DNA of 49,602 bases from Clostridiales bacterium (GTDB taxonomy: Bacteria; Bacillota; Clostridia; Oscillospirales; Acutalibacteraceae): NCBI GenBank assembly GCA_019418545.1, contig DYBQ01000012.1, positions 1 through 49,602 of the forward strand, in the 5' to 3' direction. Within the stretch, counting starts at the first letter, position 1; each line of letters opens with the position of its first letter. Made by a program: the position numbers and the translations under genes. Shown one piece after another: positions 26,119-34,361 of this stretch. The notes under the pieces were generated by a model. That model saw only the letters and a program-made list of their open reading frames with translations. It made no database searches and had not been told where the DNA came from.

Positions 26119-27246
26119 ATGCTCGGCCTATATCTGCATATCCCTTTTTGTGATGGGAAATGCCCTTATTGTGATTTTTATTCTCTTTCTGGAAATGAAG
26201 ATATCAAAGAAGCCTATACGCTCCGTCTGGAAAGCGAGCTGGCTTTATGGGCCGATAAGCTCTCCCAGAAGGGTGTCCCCCCAGTGGCGGACACCCTTTA
26301 TTTTGGAGGCGGTACCCCCAATCTGCTTGGCGCTGAACGGATTGCCCGGTTAATTACAGCCGCCAAACAATATTTTTCCCTGCAAAATGCAGAAATCACA
26401 GTAGAGGTAAACCCATCTTCCCGTTTGGACGCCTTTTTGCAGACCATTTTTTCGGCTGGAGCCAACCGGCTTTCCATTGGCCTGCAGTCGTCCCATGACG
26501 ATGAGCTAAAAGCCCTTGGCCGCCGCCATACGGCTCTTCAGGCTGCCGAAACGGTCCGCGCTGCCCGAAATGTAGGCTTTTCCAATCTGTCATTGGATTT
26601 GATGCTGGCAACTCCCAATCAAACTTTGGAAAGTGCTCTCGCTTCTGTAAAATTCTGTGCAGAGCTTGATGTCCCCCATGTTTCTGCCTATCTGCTCAAG
26701 GTGGAGCCGGGTACTCCCTATTGGGAGCACCGGGACTCCCTTTCCCTACCTGACGAAGACGAAACGGCTGACCGGTATCTTGCAGTATGCGCTGCGCTGG
26801 AAAAGGCCGGCCTGAAGCAGTATGAAATCAGTAACTTTTCTGTGCCGGGCCGCGAAAGCCGCCATAACCTAAAATATTGGCATTGTGAGGAATATCTTGG
26901 CCTTGGTCCTGGAGCACATTCCTTTATCAATGGAAAACGGTTTTATTATCCCCGCAGTTTGAGCGGCTTTCTGAAAAACCCGGAACCCATATCCGACGGA
27001 GAAGGCGGCACTCTGGAAGAAACCATTTTGCTGGGGCTGCGCCTGTCTTGCGGCATTACCCAAAAAGGTCTCTTCCAGTTTGGGAAGGACGGAGAACGGG
27101 CTTTTGAAAGCATGGAGAAAAAAAGCCGTATTTATCGGGCTGCTGGCCTGTTGACACCGGATACCAGCCGTATTGCCATGACTCCAAAAGGGTTTCTGGT
27201 ATCCAACGAGTTGATTTCGGAGCTTTTGCCGGAATTCATATTTTGA
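26119..27246 (+). CDS. hemW: Radical SAM heme chaperone HemW (coproporphyrinogen oxidase-like)
   Basis: A 375-residue radical-SAM protein. The iron-sulfur cluster motif CDGKCPYCDF (C-x3-C-x2-C) lies at the N-terminus after GLYLHIPF. FGGGTPNLLG, IGLQSSHDDELKALGR and YEISNFSVPGRESRHNLKYW match HemW. It lacks the extra N-terminal residues of true HemN, so a heme chaperone role is favoured over an oxidase. AAGGAGG precedes the ATG. The downstream MFS gene begins right at its stop. Confidence 0.93.
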   Translation: MLGLYLHIPFCDGKCPYCDFYSLSGNEDIKEAYTLRLESELALWADKLSQKGVPPVADTLYFGGGTPNLLGAERIARLITAAKQYFSLQNAEITVEVNPSSRLDAFLQTIFSAGANRLSIGLQSSHDDELKALGRRHTALQAAETVRAARNVGFSNLSLDLMLATPNQTLESALASVKFCAELDVPHVSAYLLKVEPGTPYWEHRDSLSLPDEDETADRYLAVCAALEKAGLKQYEISNFSVPGRESRHNLKYWHCEEYLGLGPGAHSFINGKRFYYPRSLSGFLKNPEPISDGEGGTLEETILLGLRLSCGITQKGLFQFGKDGERAFESMEKKSRIYRAAGLLTPDTSRIAMTPKGFLVSNELISELLPEFIF

Positions 27247-27272
27247 TTGAAGAAGAAGGAGTTGTATTTCCC

Positions 27273-28514
27273 GTGCATCTAACCTATAAGCACACTTTGT
27301 ATGCCTGCTATACCGGATATATTACGCAAGCCATTGTAAACAATCTGGCGCCTCTGCTTTTTATCATCTTTCAAACACAATATGGCCTCAACTTTGAAAT
27401 GGTTGGACGGCTGATTTTGATTAACTTTGGCACCCAGATTTTGGCTGACTTAATTGCCGTAAAAGTTGTAGATAAAATTGGATATCGGTCTTCTGCTGTC
27501 CTCGCCCATATTTTTAGCTCGCTTGGCCTGATTTTGTTGGGAATCCTTCCACAAGTCGCACCCTCCCCTTATGCCGGTCTGATAATTGCGGTGGTAATTT
27601 ATGCTTTGGGCGGCGGTTTGCTGGAAGTATTAGTAAGTCCCATTGTAGAGTCCCTTCCGGGAGAAGAAAAGGCCAGTGCAATGAGTTTACTCCACTCTTT
27701 TTACTGTTGGGGGCAAATGGCCGTCGTACTTATCAGCACTATCATCCTCACGGCTTTTGGAACGGATATTTGGATGTGGCTCCCGATTGGCTGGGCTATC
27801 ATCCCATTGTTCAACCTCTTTTTCTTTACCAAAGTCCCTTTGATGCCGCCAGTTCCCGAAGAGAAGCTGATGAGCGTGAAAGAGTTGTGCAAGAATCGCC
27901 TTTTCCTCGTTTCGCTGCTTATTATGATGTGTGCCGGCGCCAGCGAACTGACAATGAGCCAGTGGTCCTCCCTGTTTGCTGAAACTGGTTTGGGTGTGTC
28001 AAAAACGCTTGGTGACTTACTGGGCCCCTGTTTATTTGCTGCTCTTATGGGCACTGGCAGATTACTGTATGGCCTATATGGCAACCGGCTGAATTTGCGT
28101 AATGCTCTGCTGTTTTGTGGTATATTATGTGTGATTTGTTATCTGACTACCATCTTTGCCCCATTGCCGCTGATTTCCCTGATTGGATGTGCTGTCTGCG
28201 GATTTTCGGTTAGTCTCATGTGGCCGGGTACTTTTTCGGATACAGCAGCTCGCTTCCCCATGGGGGGTACTGCCATGTTTGGCATGATGGCTGTGTTTGG
28301 AGATTTGGGAGGCTCTCTGGGGCCATGGCTTTCTGGAATAATCAGCGACCTTTCTCAAGAAACCACCCTTCTTGAGCAACTCCATATGTCCAGAGGGGAA
28401 GAGCTTTCTCAGTTAGGGCTTAAAGCTGGCCTTTTGGCTGCTGTAGTGTTCCCGGCAGTATTGGTGCTGTGTATGCTATATTTAAAGCATCATCGCAAAA
28501 AAGCAGACCTATAA
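27273..28514 (+). CDS. MFS transporter
   Basis: A 413-residue major facilitator with about 12 TM helices. A hydrophobic N-terminal half (TGYITQAIVNNLAPLLFIIF) leads to the loop VKVVDKIGYRSS between TM2 and TM3. The C-terminal half includes GRLLYGLYGNRLNLRNAL. The overall look is of the FucP/sugar or unknown-substrate MFS subgroup, but no substrate can be assigned. I prefer a GTG start at 27273 because GGAG lies 11 nt before it; an in-frame TTG at 27243 overlapping the hemW stop is possible. Probably cotranscribed with hemW. Confidence 0.85.
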   Translation: MHLTYKHTLYACYTGYITQAIVNNLAPLLFIIFQTQYGLNFEMVGRLILINFGTQILADLIAVKVVDKIGYRSSAVLAHIFSSLGLILLGILPQVAPSPYAGLIIAVVIYALGGGLLEVLVSPIVESLPGEEKASAMSLLHSFYCWGQMAVVLISTIILTAFGTDIWMWLPIGWAIIPLFNLFFFTKVPLMPPVPEEKLMSVKELCKNRLFLVSLLIMMCAGASELTMSQWSSLFAETGLGVSKTLGDLLGPCLFAALMGTGRLLYGLYGNRLNLRNALLFCGILCVICYLTTIFAPLPLISLIGCAVCGFSVSLMWPGTFSDTAARFPMGGTAMFGMMAVFGDLGGSLGPWLSGIISDLSQETTLLEQLHMSRGEELSQLGLKAGLLAAVVFPAVLVLCMLYLKHHRKKADL

Positions 28515-28678
28515 ATTTTCGTTTTTTTCCTGCAAAAATATTGTTTATTTGTAAAATCTATCCAGTTTCATTTTTTCCAAATTTATTCTTGGAAACAGCT
28601 TATGGGCTCTGATATGTTTTTGTTCGTTATATTGGGACTATATCAAAAAGCATTCTCCTTTCAAAACTTCATTACCTT

Positions 28679-28700
28679 TTAAAGGGGCGCTTTAATTTTT
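28679..28700 (+). terminator. Weak candidate terminator after the MFS gene
   Basis: TTAAAG and CTTTAA form a 6-bp stem with loop GGGCG, followed by TTTTT. The stem is A/T-rich, so efficiency is doubtful. Confidence 0.35.
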
Positions 28701-28740
28701 CCTTTCTGTATTCTTAAGATTTCTTAAGAATACAGAAAGG
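28701..28740. repeat. Perfect 19+2+19 palindrome upstream of the two-component operon
   Basis: CCTTTCTGTATTCTTAAGA (28701-28719) is exactly mirrored at 28722-28740 around TT. Outside it, AAAGGGG (28681-28687) can pair with CCCCTTT (28742-28748). It contains the tandem TTCTTAAGA units of the candidate operator. No T tract follows on either strand. Confidence 0.85.
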
Positions 28741-28766
28741 ACCCCTTTATAAATTTCGTGTATACT
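28710..28766 (+). promoter_or_regulatory. Operator-promoter of the two-component operon
   Basis: Tandem 10-bp units ATTCTTAAGA and TTTCTTAAGA (28710-28729), then 31 nt, then TGTATACT whose -10 is at 28761-28766. No -35 box is seen. OmpR/PhoB regulators bind such head-to-tail repeats. The same arrangement precedes the adenylation gene at 31207-31263. Confidence 0.6.
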
Positions 28767-28794
28767 GTCTATATTTGTATAAAGAGGGGGAAGA

Positions 28795-29502
28795 GTGGTG
28801 CATGAGCGGATTCTGATAGCAGAAGATGATTTTGATATTGCCAACCTGATTCGTATTTATTTGGAAAATAGCGGATATACTGTTTATCTTGCAGAAAATG
28901 GTGTAAAGGCATTGGAAATATTAGAAAAACAAGCCATTGAGTTGGCTATTCTCGATGTTATGATGCCTAAAATGGATGGCTTTGAATTAACCCGTCAAAT
29001 CCGTTATCTAAGTAGTATTCCACTGATTATCCTTTCTGCAAAAGGAAAAGAAGAAGACCGGGTACGTGGATTAGAAATTGGTGCTGATGTATATATGACC
29101 AAACCTTTTCAGCCTAATGCTTTGGTAGCACAAGTACAAGCAAGCCTGCGTCGGTATCAGCGTTGTTTTCAAAATGATAACAGCAAAAATCGTTGGCTGA
29201 CAGCCGGAGCATTATGTATGGATTTGGAAAACCTTTCTTTGAGCAAAAATGGAGAGGCAATCCCACTAACCTCTACCGAATTAAAAATTCTGTTAAAACT
29301 CATGAAGTCTCCTGGCCGTGTTTTCACCAAAGCACAGTTATACAACTGTATTAATGGAGAAGCCTTGCGCAGCGACGACAATACCATGATGGTCCATATT
29401 TCTAACTTACGTGAAAAAATAGAGGATGACCCGCGTCATCCAATCTATATTCGGACAATCCGGGGAATTGGGTATAAATTTGATGGACATGAAAAAAAAT
29501 AA
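28795..29502 (+). CDS. OmpR/PhoB-family response regulator
   Basis: A 235-residue response regulator. The receiver has EDD (10-12), phospho-acceptor D54 in AILDVMMPKMDG and the lysine in YMTKPFQP. The winged helix (about 135-232) has LTSTELKILLKLMKSPGRVF and the ending IRTIRGIGYKFDG. The start is a GTG at 28795 or the next GTG at 28798; AGGGGG fits 28798 slightly better. The kinase gene begins inside the last codons of this gene. By adjacency and a shared promoter motif it probably controls its own operon and the dlt-like operon that follows. Confidence 0.94.
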   Translation: MVHERILIAEDDFDIANLIRIYLENSGYTVYLAENGVKALEILEKQAIELAILDVMMPKMDGFELTRQIRYLSSIPLIILSAKGKEEDRVRGLEIGADVYMTKPFQPNALVAQVQASLRRYQRCFQNDNSKNRWLTAGALCMDLENLSLSKNGEAIPLTSTELKILLKLMKSPGRVFTKAQLYNCINGEALRSDDNTMMVHISNLREKIEDDPRHPIYIRTIRGIGYKFDGHEKK

Positions 29503-31093
29503 AAAACATCGGCGCAGCCTTACATTTACTTTTCTAAAATGGCTTGTTTTGTTTTCTCTCACAGTTTTAATCATTCTTCTGGGAGTTTATATGGCAACGA
29601 CAGCCTGGCTGACTCAAATTCTAAAAAGGCCAAATATTTCTGCTTTTCTTGAAAAAAATAAAATTTCTCTTTATTCTGAAAATTTTGAAGCAATTAGTCG
29701 GCATAAAATAAACGGCTGCGAATTTGTTATACTCGATAGCAATCTAACTACTATCTATACCACAAGCACCGATGTGAAAACTTCTTTTAGCCAGATTGAG
29801 CTCAAATGTATTTTAGATTATCCTTCCAAACGTTATTACAACGTTTCTCGATTGGAGAAATATAAAGACTCTTATCTGGTTACAGAACGTTGTCGAGTAA
29901 ATGGAGAAGAAGTAATTGGAGAATACTGCGTACTGGATAAAGAATATAATATCTTATGGGGAACCCTTTTCCCAGGAGTCGAAAAACTCTCAGAGGTTGA
30001 ATTTCAGTTTATCAATGGACAATATTCTCATGAGTATAATATCGTTCAATATTCTTATGTGAACAATTTCAATCAAAAACGAATCTTAATTTTCTATTAT
30101 CCTCGAAATGTCCGCCATCATGTGGCAGACAGTGTCGCCAGTTGGGAGCAAATTTTGTATTTCTTTATTCCACTATTTTTATTTTTGGTTGCCATTTTTG
30201 GTTTTTTAATCAGCCGCGAAATGAAGAGATATTTACAGCCCATCAATACTGCCTTGGCCCATCTTCCCAGTGGTGAACCTTCCAACCTGCAAAATTATAA
30301 TGGTCCCCGGGAATTGATGGAAATTGCCAGTACATTTGATAGGGTGACGAAACAGCTTCGCGAAATCGAGCTGCAAAAACAGCAATTGGATGAGCAGCGG
30401 CAGCAGATGCTGATGGATATTTCACATGATTTAAAAACACCCATTACTGTAATACAAGGATATGCCAAAGCCATTTGTGATGGAATGATTCCCGAAGATT
30501 CCATTGGACGATATGTAGAGCTAATTTATCACAAAGCGGCTTCGGTTTCTGATTTAACAGAAGCATTTTTGGAATACAGTGCCCTTACACGTCCTGATTT
30601 TGGAATTGATGCAGAAAAACATGATTTGTGTGAATATGTAAAAGAATACTTTGGAGAAAAATACGCAGAATTGGAAGAAGGAGGATATTCCCTCACAATT
30701 AATCTCCCCGAATTTCCTGTATGCTGCATGCTTGACATTTCAAAATTCCGCCGAATCCTAGATAATATCGTGAACAATGCCATTCGTTATAATCCGGGAG
30801 GAACTGAAATCTATTGTGGATTGTCCATTGAAAATGAAACCGCTGTTTTAACCCTTGGGGACAAAGGGGTAGGAATCCCCCCGGAAATTTGCAGTACCAT
30901 TTTTGACCCGTTTGTAACCGGGGATTGCTCCCGCAGTCCGGGAGGCGGACACGGTTTAGGAATGGCAATTGTGAAAAGGTTGGCAGAAGCGCATGGTGGG
31001 ACTGTTGAGCTTATACAGGAACCGGAGCATGGGCTGCACACTCAATTTGTGCTGCGCTTTCCTGTTTTTATAAGTGCTTGCTCAACTGATTAA
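29483..31093 (+). CDS. Sensor histidine kinase
   Basis: A 536-residue membrane kinase. TM1 is about 19-40, an extracytoplasmic sensor of about 180 residues follows (Tyr-rich, no known fold recognised), TM2 is about 222-244 and a HAMP-like linker about 245-300. The phospho-acceptor is H315 in DISHDLKTPITVIQG. The ATPase has NIVNNAIRYNPGG, DKGVGIPPE and GGGHGLGMAIVKRLAE. It starts within the 3' end of the regulator gene (ATG at 29483, or a second ATG at 29489), so translation is coupled. A strong terminator 173 bp downstream separates it from the dlt-like operon. Confidence 0.93.
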   Translation: MDMKKNKKHRRSLTFTFLKWLVLFSLTVLIILLGVYMATTAWLTQILKRPNISAFLEKNKISLYSENFEAISRHKINGCEFVILDSNLTTIYTTSTDVKTSFSQIELKCILDYPSKRYYNVSRLEKYKDSYLVTERCRVNGEEVIGEYCVLDKEYNILWGTLFPGVEKLSEVEFQFINGQYSHEYNIVQYSYVNNFNQKRILIFYYPRNVRHHVADSVASWEQILYFFIPLFLFLVAIFGFLISREMKRYLQPINTALAHLPSGEPSNLQNYNGPRELMEIASTFDRVTKQLREIELQKQQLDEQRQQMLMDISHDLKTPITVIQGYAKAICDGMIPEDSIGRYVELIYHKAASVSDLTEAFLEYSALTRPDFGIDAEKHDLCEYVKEYFGEKYAELEEGGYSLTINLPEFPVCCMLDISKFRRILDNIVNNAIRYNPGGTEIYCGLSIENETAVLTLGDKGVGIPPEICSTIFDPFVTGDCSRSPGGGHGLGMAIVKRLAEAHGGTVELIQEPEHGLHTQFVLRFPVFISACSTD

Positions 31094-31192
31094 GCTACAC
31101 AGGTTCCAACCGCTTCCATTTAGGTATTACAAAAATATCTTATCAATCACAACTATTGTTAGGTTACAAATAGTTTCAAAAAGATGACAATA

Positions 31193-31222
31193 TTGACACT
31201 ATTACTTATCTTTAGATATCTT
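31193..31222 (+). promoter_or_regulatory. Alternative sigma-A promoter upstream of the dlt-like operon
   Basis: TTGACA (31193-31198) with an 18-nt spacer to TATCTT (31217-31222). Its -10 falls on the tandem repeat, so regulator binding there would block it. Confidence 0.35.
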
Positions 31223-31263
31223 TAGGTTTAGCAAAAATATCATTCATAAAAGGCCTGTATACT
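31207..31263 (+). promoter_or_regulatory. Operator-promoter of the dlt-like operon
   Basis: Tandem units TATCTTTAGA and TATCTTTAGG (31207-31226), then exactly 31 nt, then TGTATACT with the -10 at 31258-31263. The layout is the same as before the two-component genes (28710-28766). No -35 is present, as expected of an activated promoter. Confidence 0.6.
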
Positions 31264-31266
31264 CAT

Positions 31267-31307
31267 ATCCGGCAAAGGGAATACTTCCCTTTGCCGGATA
31301 CTTTTTT
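31267..31307 (+). terminator. Strong terminator overlapping the start of the dlt-like transcript
   Basis: ATCCGGCAAAGGGAA and TTCCCTTTGCCGGAT form a perfect 15-bp stem with a 3-nt loop, followed by ACTTTTTTG. It ends the kinase transcript. The predicted start of the next transcript (about 31270) lies inside its left arm. Confidence 0.9.
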
Positions 31308-31343
31308 GTGTGGAGCATTTTACCACACGGAAAGGATGATATC

Positions 31344-32846
31344 ATGCCCCAAAACACCAATATACTACAATATCTGGAGCATTCTGCTGCCGCTGTCCCT
31401 GCTAAAATTGCGGTTGCTGATGAAGTCTGTTCATGCAGCTATGAAGAACTTCTTCGGGATTCACGCAAAATTGGCAGCGGCCTTTGTCAGAATTTCTCTG
31501 CCTGTTCACCAGTACCGGTATTCATGGAGAAATCTGTCGAAACCCTCAAATTATTTTTCGGGGCCGTCTATGCCGGCTGTTTTTATGTCCTCATCAATCC
31601 AGAATTCCCTGCTCCACGAATACAGGCAATTTTGGAGACACTGAATACCCGGAAAATTGTTACCAGCCACTCTTTTGCCGAAAAGCTTTCTGCGCTGGAC
31701 GGATTGGATGTGCTGTTTCTCGAGGACTTGATTCAAACCCCAGAAGATACTTCTGCCCTTGACAATATTCGGGTGCATGCACTGGATACCGACCCTCTAT
31801 ACGCCAACTTTACATCTGGCTCTACCGGCGTACCCAAAGGAGTTGTCGTATGCCACCGCTCCGTTATTGATTTTATTGAACATTTTACCTCGCTTTTTTC
31901 CATTACCCAAGAGGATGTTATTGGAAACCAAGCACCCTTTGACTTTGATGTCTCTGTTAAGGATATCTATTCTGCCATGAAAACTGGCGCTCGTTTGGAA
32001 ATCGTTCCTAAGCCGCTGTTTTCACAGCCTGCCAAACTTCTGGACCACTTGTGTGACCGGAAAATCACCACTATGATTTGGGCCGTTTCTGCTTTGTGCT
32101 TGGTCACTACTTTCCATGGCCTTGATTACCGGGTGCCGGAAACCGTAAACAAAGTGCTGTTCAGCGGTGAGGCTATGCCTATGAAACACTTGAAGCAGTG
32201 GATGAACCATCTTCCAGAGGCACGTTTTATCAACTTATATGGGCCTACGGAGATTACCTGCAACTGTACTTGGCATGAGGTAGAGCGTGACCGGGAATAT
32301 CCTGATGGGCTGCCTATTGGCCGCAGTTTCCCCAATGAAAAGGTATTTCTTTTGGATGAGGAAAATCATCTGGTCACAACACCTGGCGCACATGGCGAAA
32401 TTTGTGTTACCGGAACTGCTTTAGCGCTGGGATACTATAATAATCCCACACAGACAGAAAGCAGGTTTGTACAGAACCCTCTGGTAACTGCTTATCCTCA
32501 GCGTATGTACCGTACCGGAGATTTGGGATGGTATAACGAGGATGGCGAACTGTTTTTTGCCGGCCGGAAAGACTTCCAAATTAAGTATATGGGACACCGT
32601 ATTGAGCTGGAAGAAATTGAGAGAGCCCTTTCCGGTGTTGAAGGTGTGGAAAGAGCTTGCTGTGTTTTTGATGAGAAAAAAGGCCGTCTGACCGCTTACT
32701 ATGTAGGCGAAATTGAAGGCAAAGACATCCGTCATACCCTTTCTGCAACACTTCCGGTGTTTATGCTTCCGGGTACTTATGTAAAACTGTCCGAAATGCC
32801 GCTGAACAAAAACGGAAAGATTGATAGAAAAAGCCTGCATCGTTAA
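31344..32846 (+). CDS. DltA-like amino-acid adenylation enzyme
   Basis: A 500-residue stand-alone adenylation enzyme of the DltA/NRPS class, expected to activate an amino acid as the AMP ester and load it on the carrier protein. Core motifs are in order: FTSGSTGVPKG (about 156-166), FDFDVSVKDIY (about 199-209, with the amino-group-binding aspartate), NLYGPTEIT (297-305), YRTGDLGW, GRKDFQIKYMGHRIELEEIE and NKNGKIDRKSL. The position that is Cys in the FCGE motif of Bacillus DltA, reported to favour D-alanine, is Ser274 here (FSGEAMP). The substrate may therefore not be D-alanine. AAAGGAT precedes the ATG. First gene of a five-gene operon. Confidence 0.9.
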   Translation: MPQNTNILQYLEHSAAAVPAKIAVADEVCSCSYEELLRDSRKIGSGLCQNFSACSPVPVFMEKSVETLKLFFGAVYAGCFYVLINPEFPAPRIQAILETLNTRKIVTSHSFAEKLSALDGLDVLFLEDLIQTPEDTSALDNIRVHALDTDPLYANFTSGSTGVPKGVVVCHRSVIDFIEHFTSLFSITQEDVIGNQAPFDFDVSVKDIYSAMKTGARLEIVPKPLFSQPAKLLDHLCDRKITTMIWAVSALCLVTTFHGLDYRVPETVNKVLFSGEAMPMKHLKQWMNHLPEARFINLYGPTEITCNCTWHEVERDREYPDGLPIGRSFPNEKVFLLDEENHLVTTPGAHGEICVTGTALALGYYNNPTQTESRFVQNPLVTAYPQRMYRTGDLGWYNEDGELFFAGRKDFQIKYMGHRIELEEIERALSGVEGVERACCVFDEKKGRLTAYYVGEIEGKDIRHTLSATLPVFMLPGTYVKLSEMPLNKNGKIDRKSLHR

Positions 32847-32873
32847 TAGGCTGCAATAAACAGGAGGTGTATG

Positions 32874-34073
32874 ATGGAACTTAGGACATTACAGGAAGCG
32901 GTGTCACAATATGGTACCCCTTCTTATTTGTTCGACTTGGACAGGCTGTCTCAACGCATGAATTTTCTGCGTGAACAGCTGGGAAACCGCGCCGAGCTTT
33001 GTTTTGCCATGAAGGCCAATCCCTTTCTAACGGGCGCTCTGCGGGAACTGGCCGACCGGTTCGAGGTTTGCTCTCCCGGCGAATATGATATTTGCCGAAG
33101 ATTGCAGATTCCCGAAGAAAAGCTGGTGATTTCCGGCGTCAACAAGTCGCTGGAGGACACCACCAGAATGATGGACGACTGTCCCAATATGGGCCGGTAT
33201 ACGGCGGAATCCCCTGCCCAGTGGGAACTTCTCCACAGCTGTGCCAAAGAGCATGGCAGAAGAGTCCCCGTATTACTTCGTCTTACCAGCGGGAATCAGT
33301 TTGGTATGGAAGAAAGAGATATTCGGCGCATTGTCGCTGAAAGGGAAAATTATCCGTTCCTGGAGATTGTGGGAATCCAGCAGTATTCCGGTACACAAAA
33401 GCATTCTGCAAAACGGCTTCAGCGGCAGCTCAATCGGCTTGACGAATTGATTGCCTCCCTGCATGAAGAATTCGGCTTTGTGATTCAGGAGCTGGAATAT
33501 GGCCCTGGTCTGCCGGTATTCTATTTTGCGGATGATGAAGAATTCGACGAAGCCGGTTTTTTAAAAGAGTTTGGCGGTATGCTGGAAAATATGACCTTTG
33601 ACGGCCATATTACGCTGGAACTTGGGCGTTCCATTGCTGCCAGCTGCGGATATTATTTGACAGCAGCAGCCGACTGCAAGACCAACAAAGGACAAAATTA
33701 TGTGATTCTGGATGGCGGACTGCACCAGATGAACTATTATGGTCAGAGTATGGCCATGAGAATGCCGACGGTGTACCGACTGGTAAATCGAGATGGAGAA
33801 GAAAAGCCTTGGAATTTGTGTGGTTCTCTCTGTACTGTGAACGACATTCTGGTGAAGCAGCTGCCCGTAGCAGATTTACAGCCTGGAGATGTCTTTGTTT
33901 TTGAAAAGACGGGAGCATATTCCGTAACTGAAGGTATGGCTTTATTTTTGAGCCGCGACTTGCCGGCAATCCTTATGTGGAGTGAAAAAGACGGTTTCCA
34001 CATCCTGCGGGAGAGACAATCGGTCAGCCCGCTAAATACCGCCTGTTTTGTTGAGAAAGGTTCATATAAATAA
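32874..34073 (+). CDS. PLP fold-type III decarboxylase (LysA/ODC superfamily)
   Basis: A 399-residue member of the Orn/DAP/Arg decarboxylase group. The PLP lysine is K47 in CFAMKANP. ELGRS (249-253) replaces the usual EPGR phosphate-binding motif. The catalytic cysteine is C320 in CGSLCTVNDIL, and the PLP-stacking tyrosine region is KTGAYSVTEGM. The typical LysA substrate loop HIGSQ reads QYSGTQ here (170-175), so this is unlikely to be housekeeping LysA. It sits between an adenylation enzyme and a carrier protein. BtrK of butirosin synthesis, from the same superfamily, decarboxylates glutamyl bound to a carrier; an analogous carrier-bound reaction is my inference. ATG 32874 is favoured over 32871 by spacing from AGGAGG. 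Confidence 0.88.
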   Translation: MELRTLQEAVSQYGTPSYLFDLDRLSQRMNFLREQLGNRAELCFAMKANPFLTGALRELADRFEVCSPGEYDICRRLQIPEEKLVISGVNKSLEDTTRMMDDCPNMGRYTAESPAQWELLHSCAKEHGRRVPVLLRLTSGNQFGMEERDIRRIVAERENYPFLEIVGIQQYSGTQKHSAKRLQRQLNRLDELIASLHEEFGFVIQELEYGPGLPVFYFADDEEFDEAGFLKEFGGMLENMTFDGHITLELGRSIAASCGYYLTAAADCKTNKGQNYVILDGGLHQMNYYGQSMAMRMPTVYRLVNRDGEEKPWNLCGSLCTVNDILVKQLPVADLQPGDVFVFEKTGAYSVTEGMALFLSRDLPAILMWSEKDGFHILRERQSVSPLNTACFVEKGSYK

Positions 34074-34133
34074 CCGTTTGATATTGTGTATCATTTTTAT
34101 TTTAAAATATAAAAAATGAAAGAGGTATTTGTT

Positions 34134-34361
34134 ATGGAAAAACTGTTGGAAATTTTGAGAGAAATTCAGCCCGATGCCGATTATGAGACCTGCACCACAC
34201 TGGTGACCGACAACTATTTGGATTCTCTGGCAATCCTGTCTTTGGTTGCAGAACTGGAAGAAGAATTTGATATTGAAATTCCCACTGTGGAAATCGTCCC
34301 TGCCAACTTTAATTCTGCCCAAAGCATGTGGGAGATGATTCATCGTCTGGAGGAGGAATAA
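34134..34361 (+). CDS. DltC-like acyl/aminoacyl carrier protein
   Basis: A 75-residue acidic carrier protein. The phosphopantetheine attachment serine is S31 in NYLDSLAIL, followed by a helix rich in Glu (ELEEEFDIEI). The size matches DltC (about 78-80). I chose the ATG at 34134 because GAGG lies 8 nt upstream; an in-frame ATG at 34116 would place the ribosome site inside the gene. It would carry the aminoacyl group from the adenylation enzyme, possibly through the decarboxylase, to the MBOAT protein. Its stop directly abuts the next start. Confidence 0.9.
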   Translation: MEKLLEILREIQPDADYETCTTLVTDNYLDSLAILSLVAELEEEFDIEIPTVEIVPANFNSAQSMWEMIHRLEEE

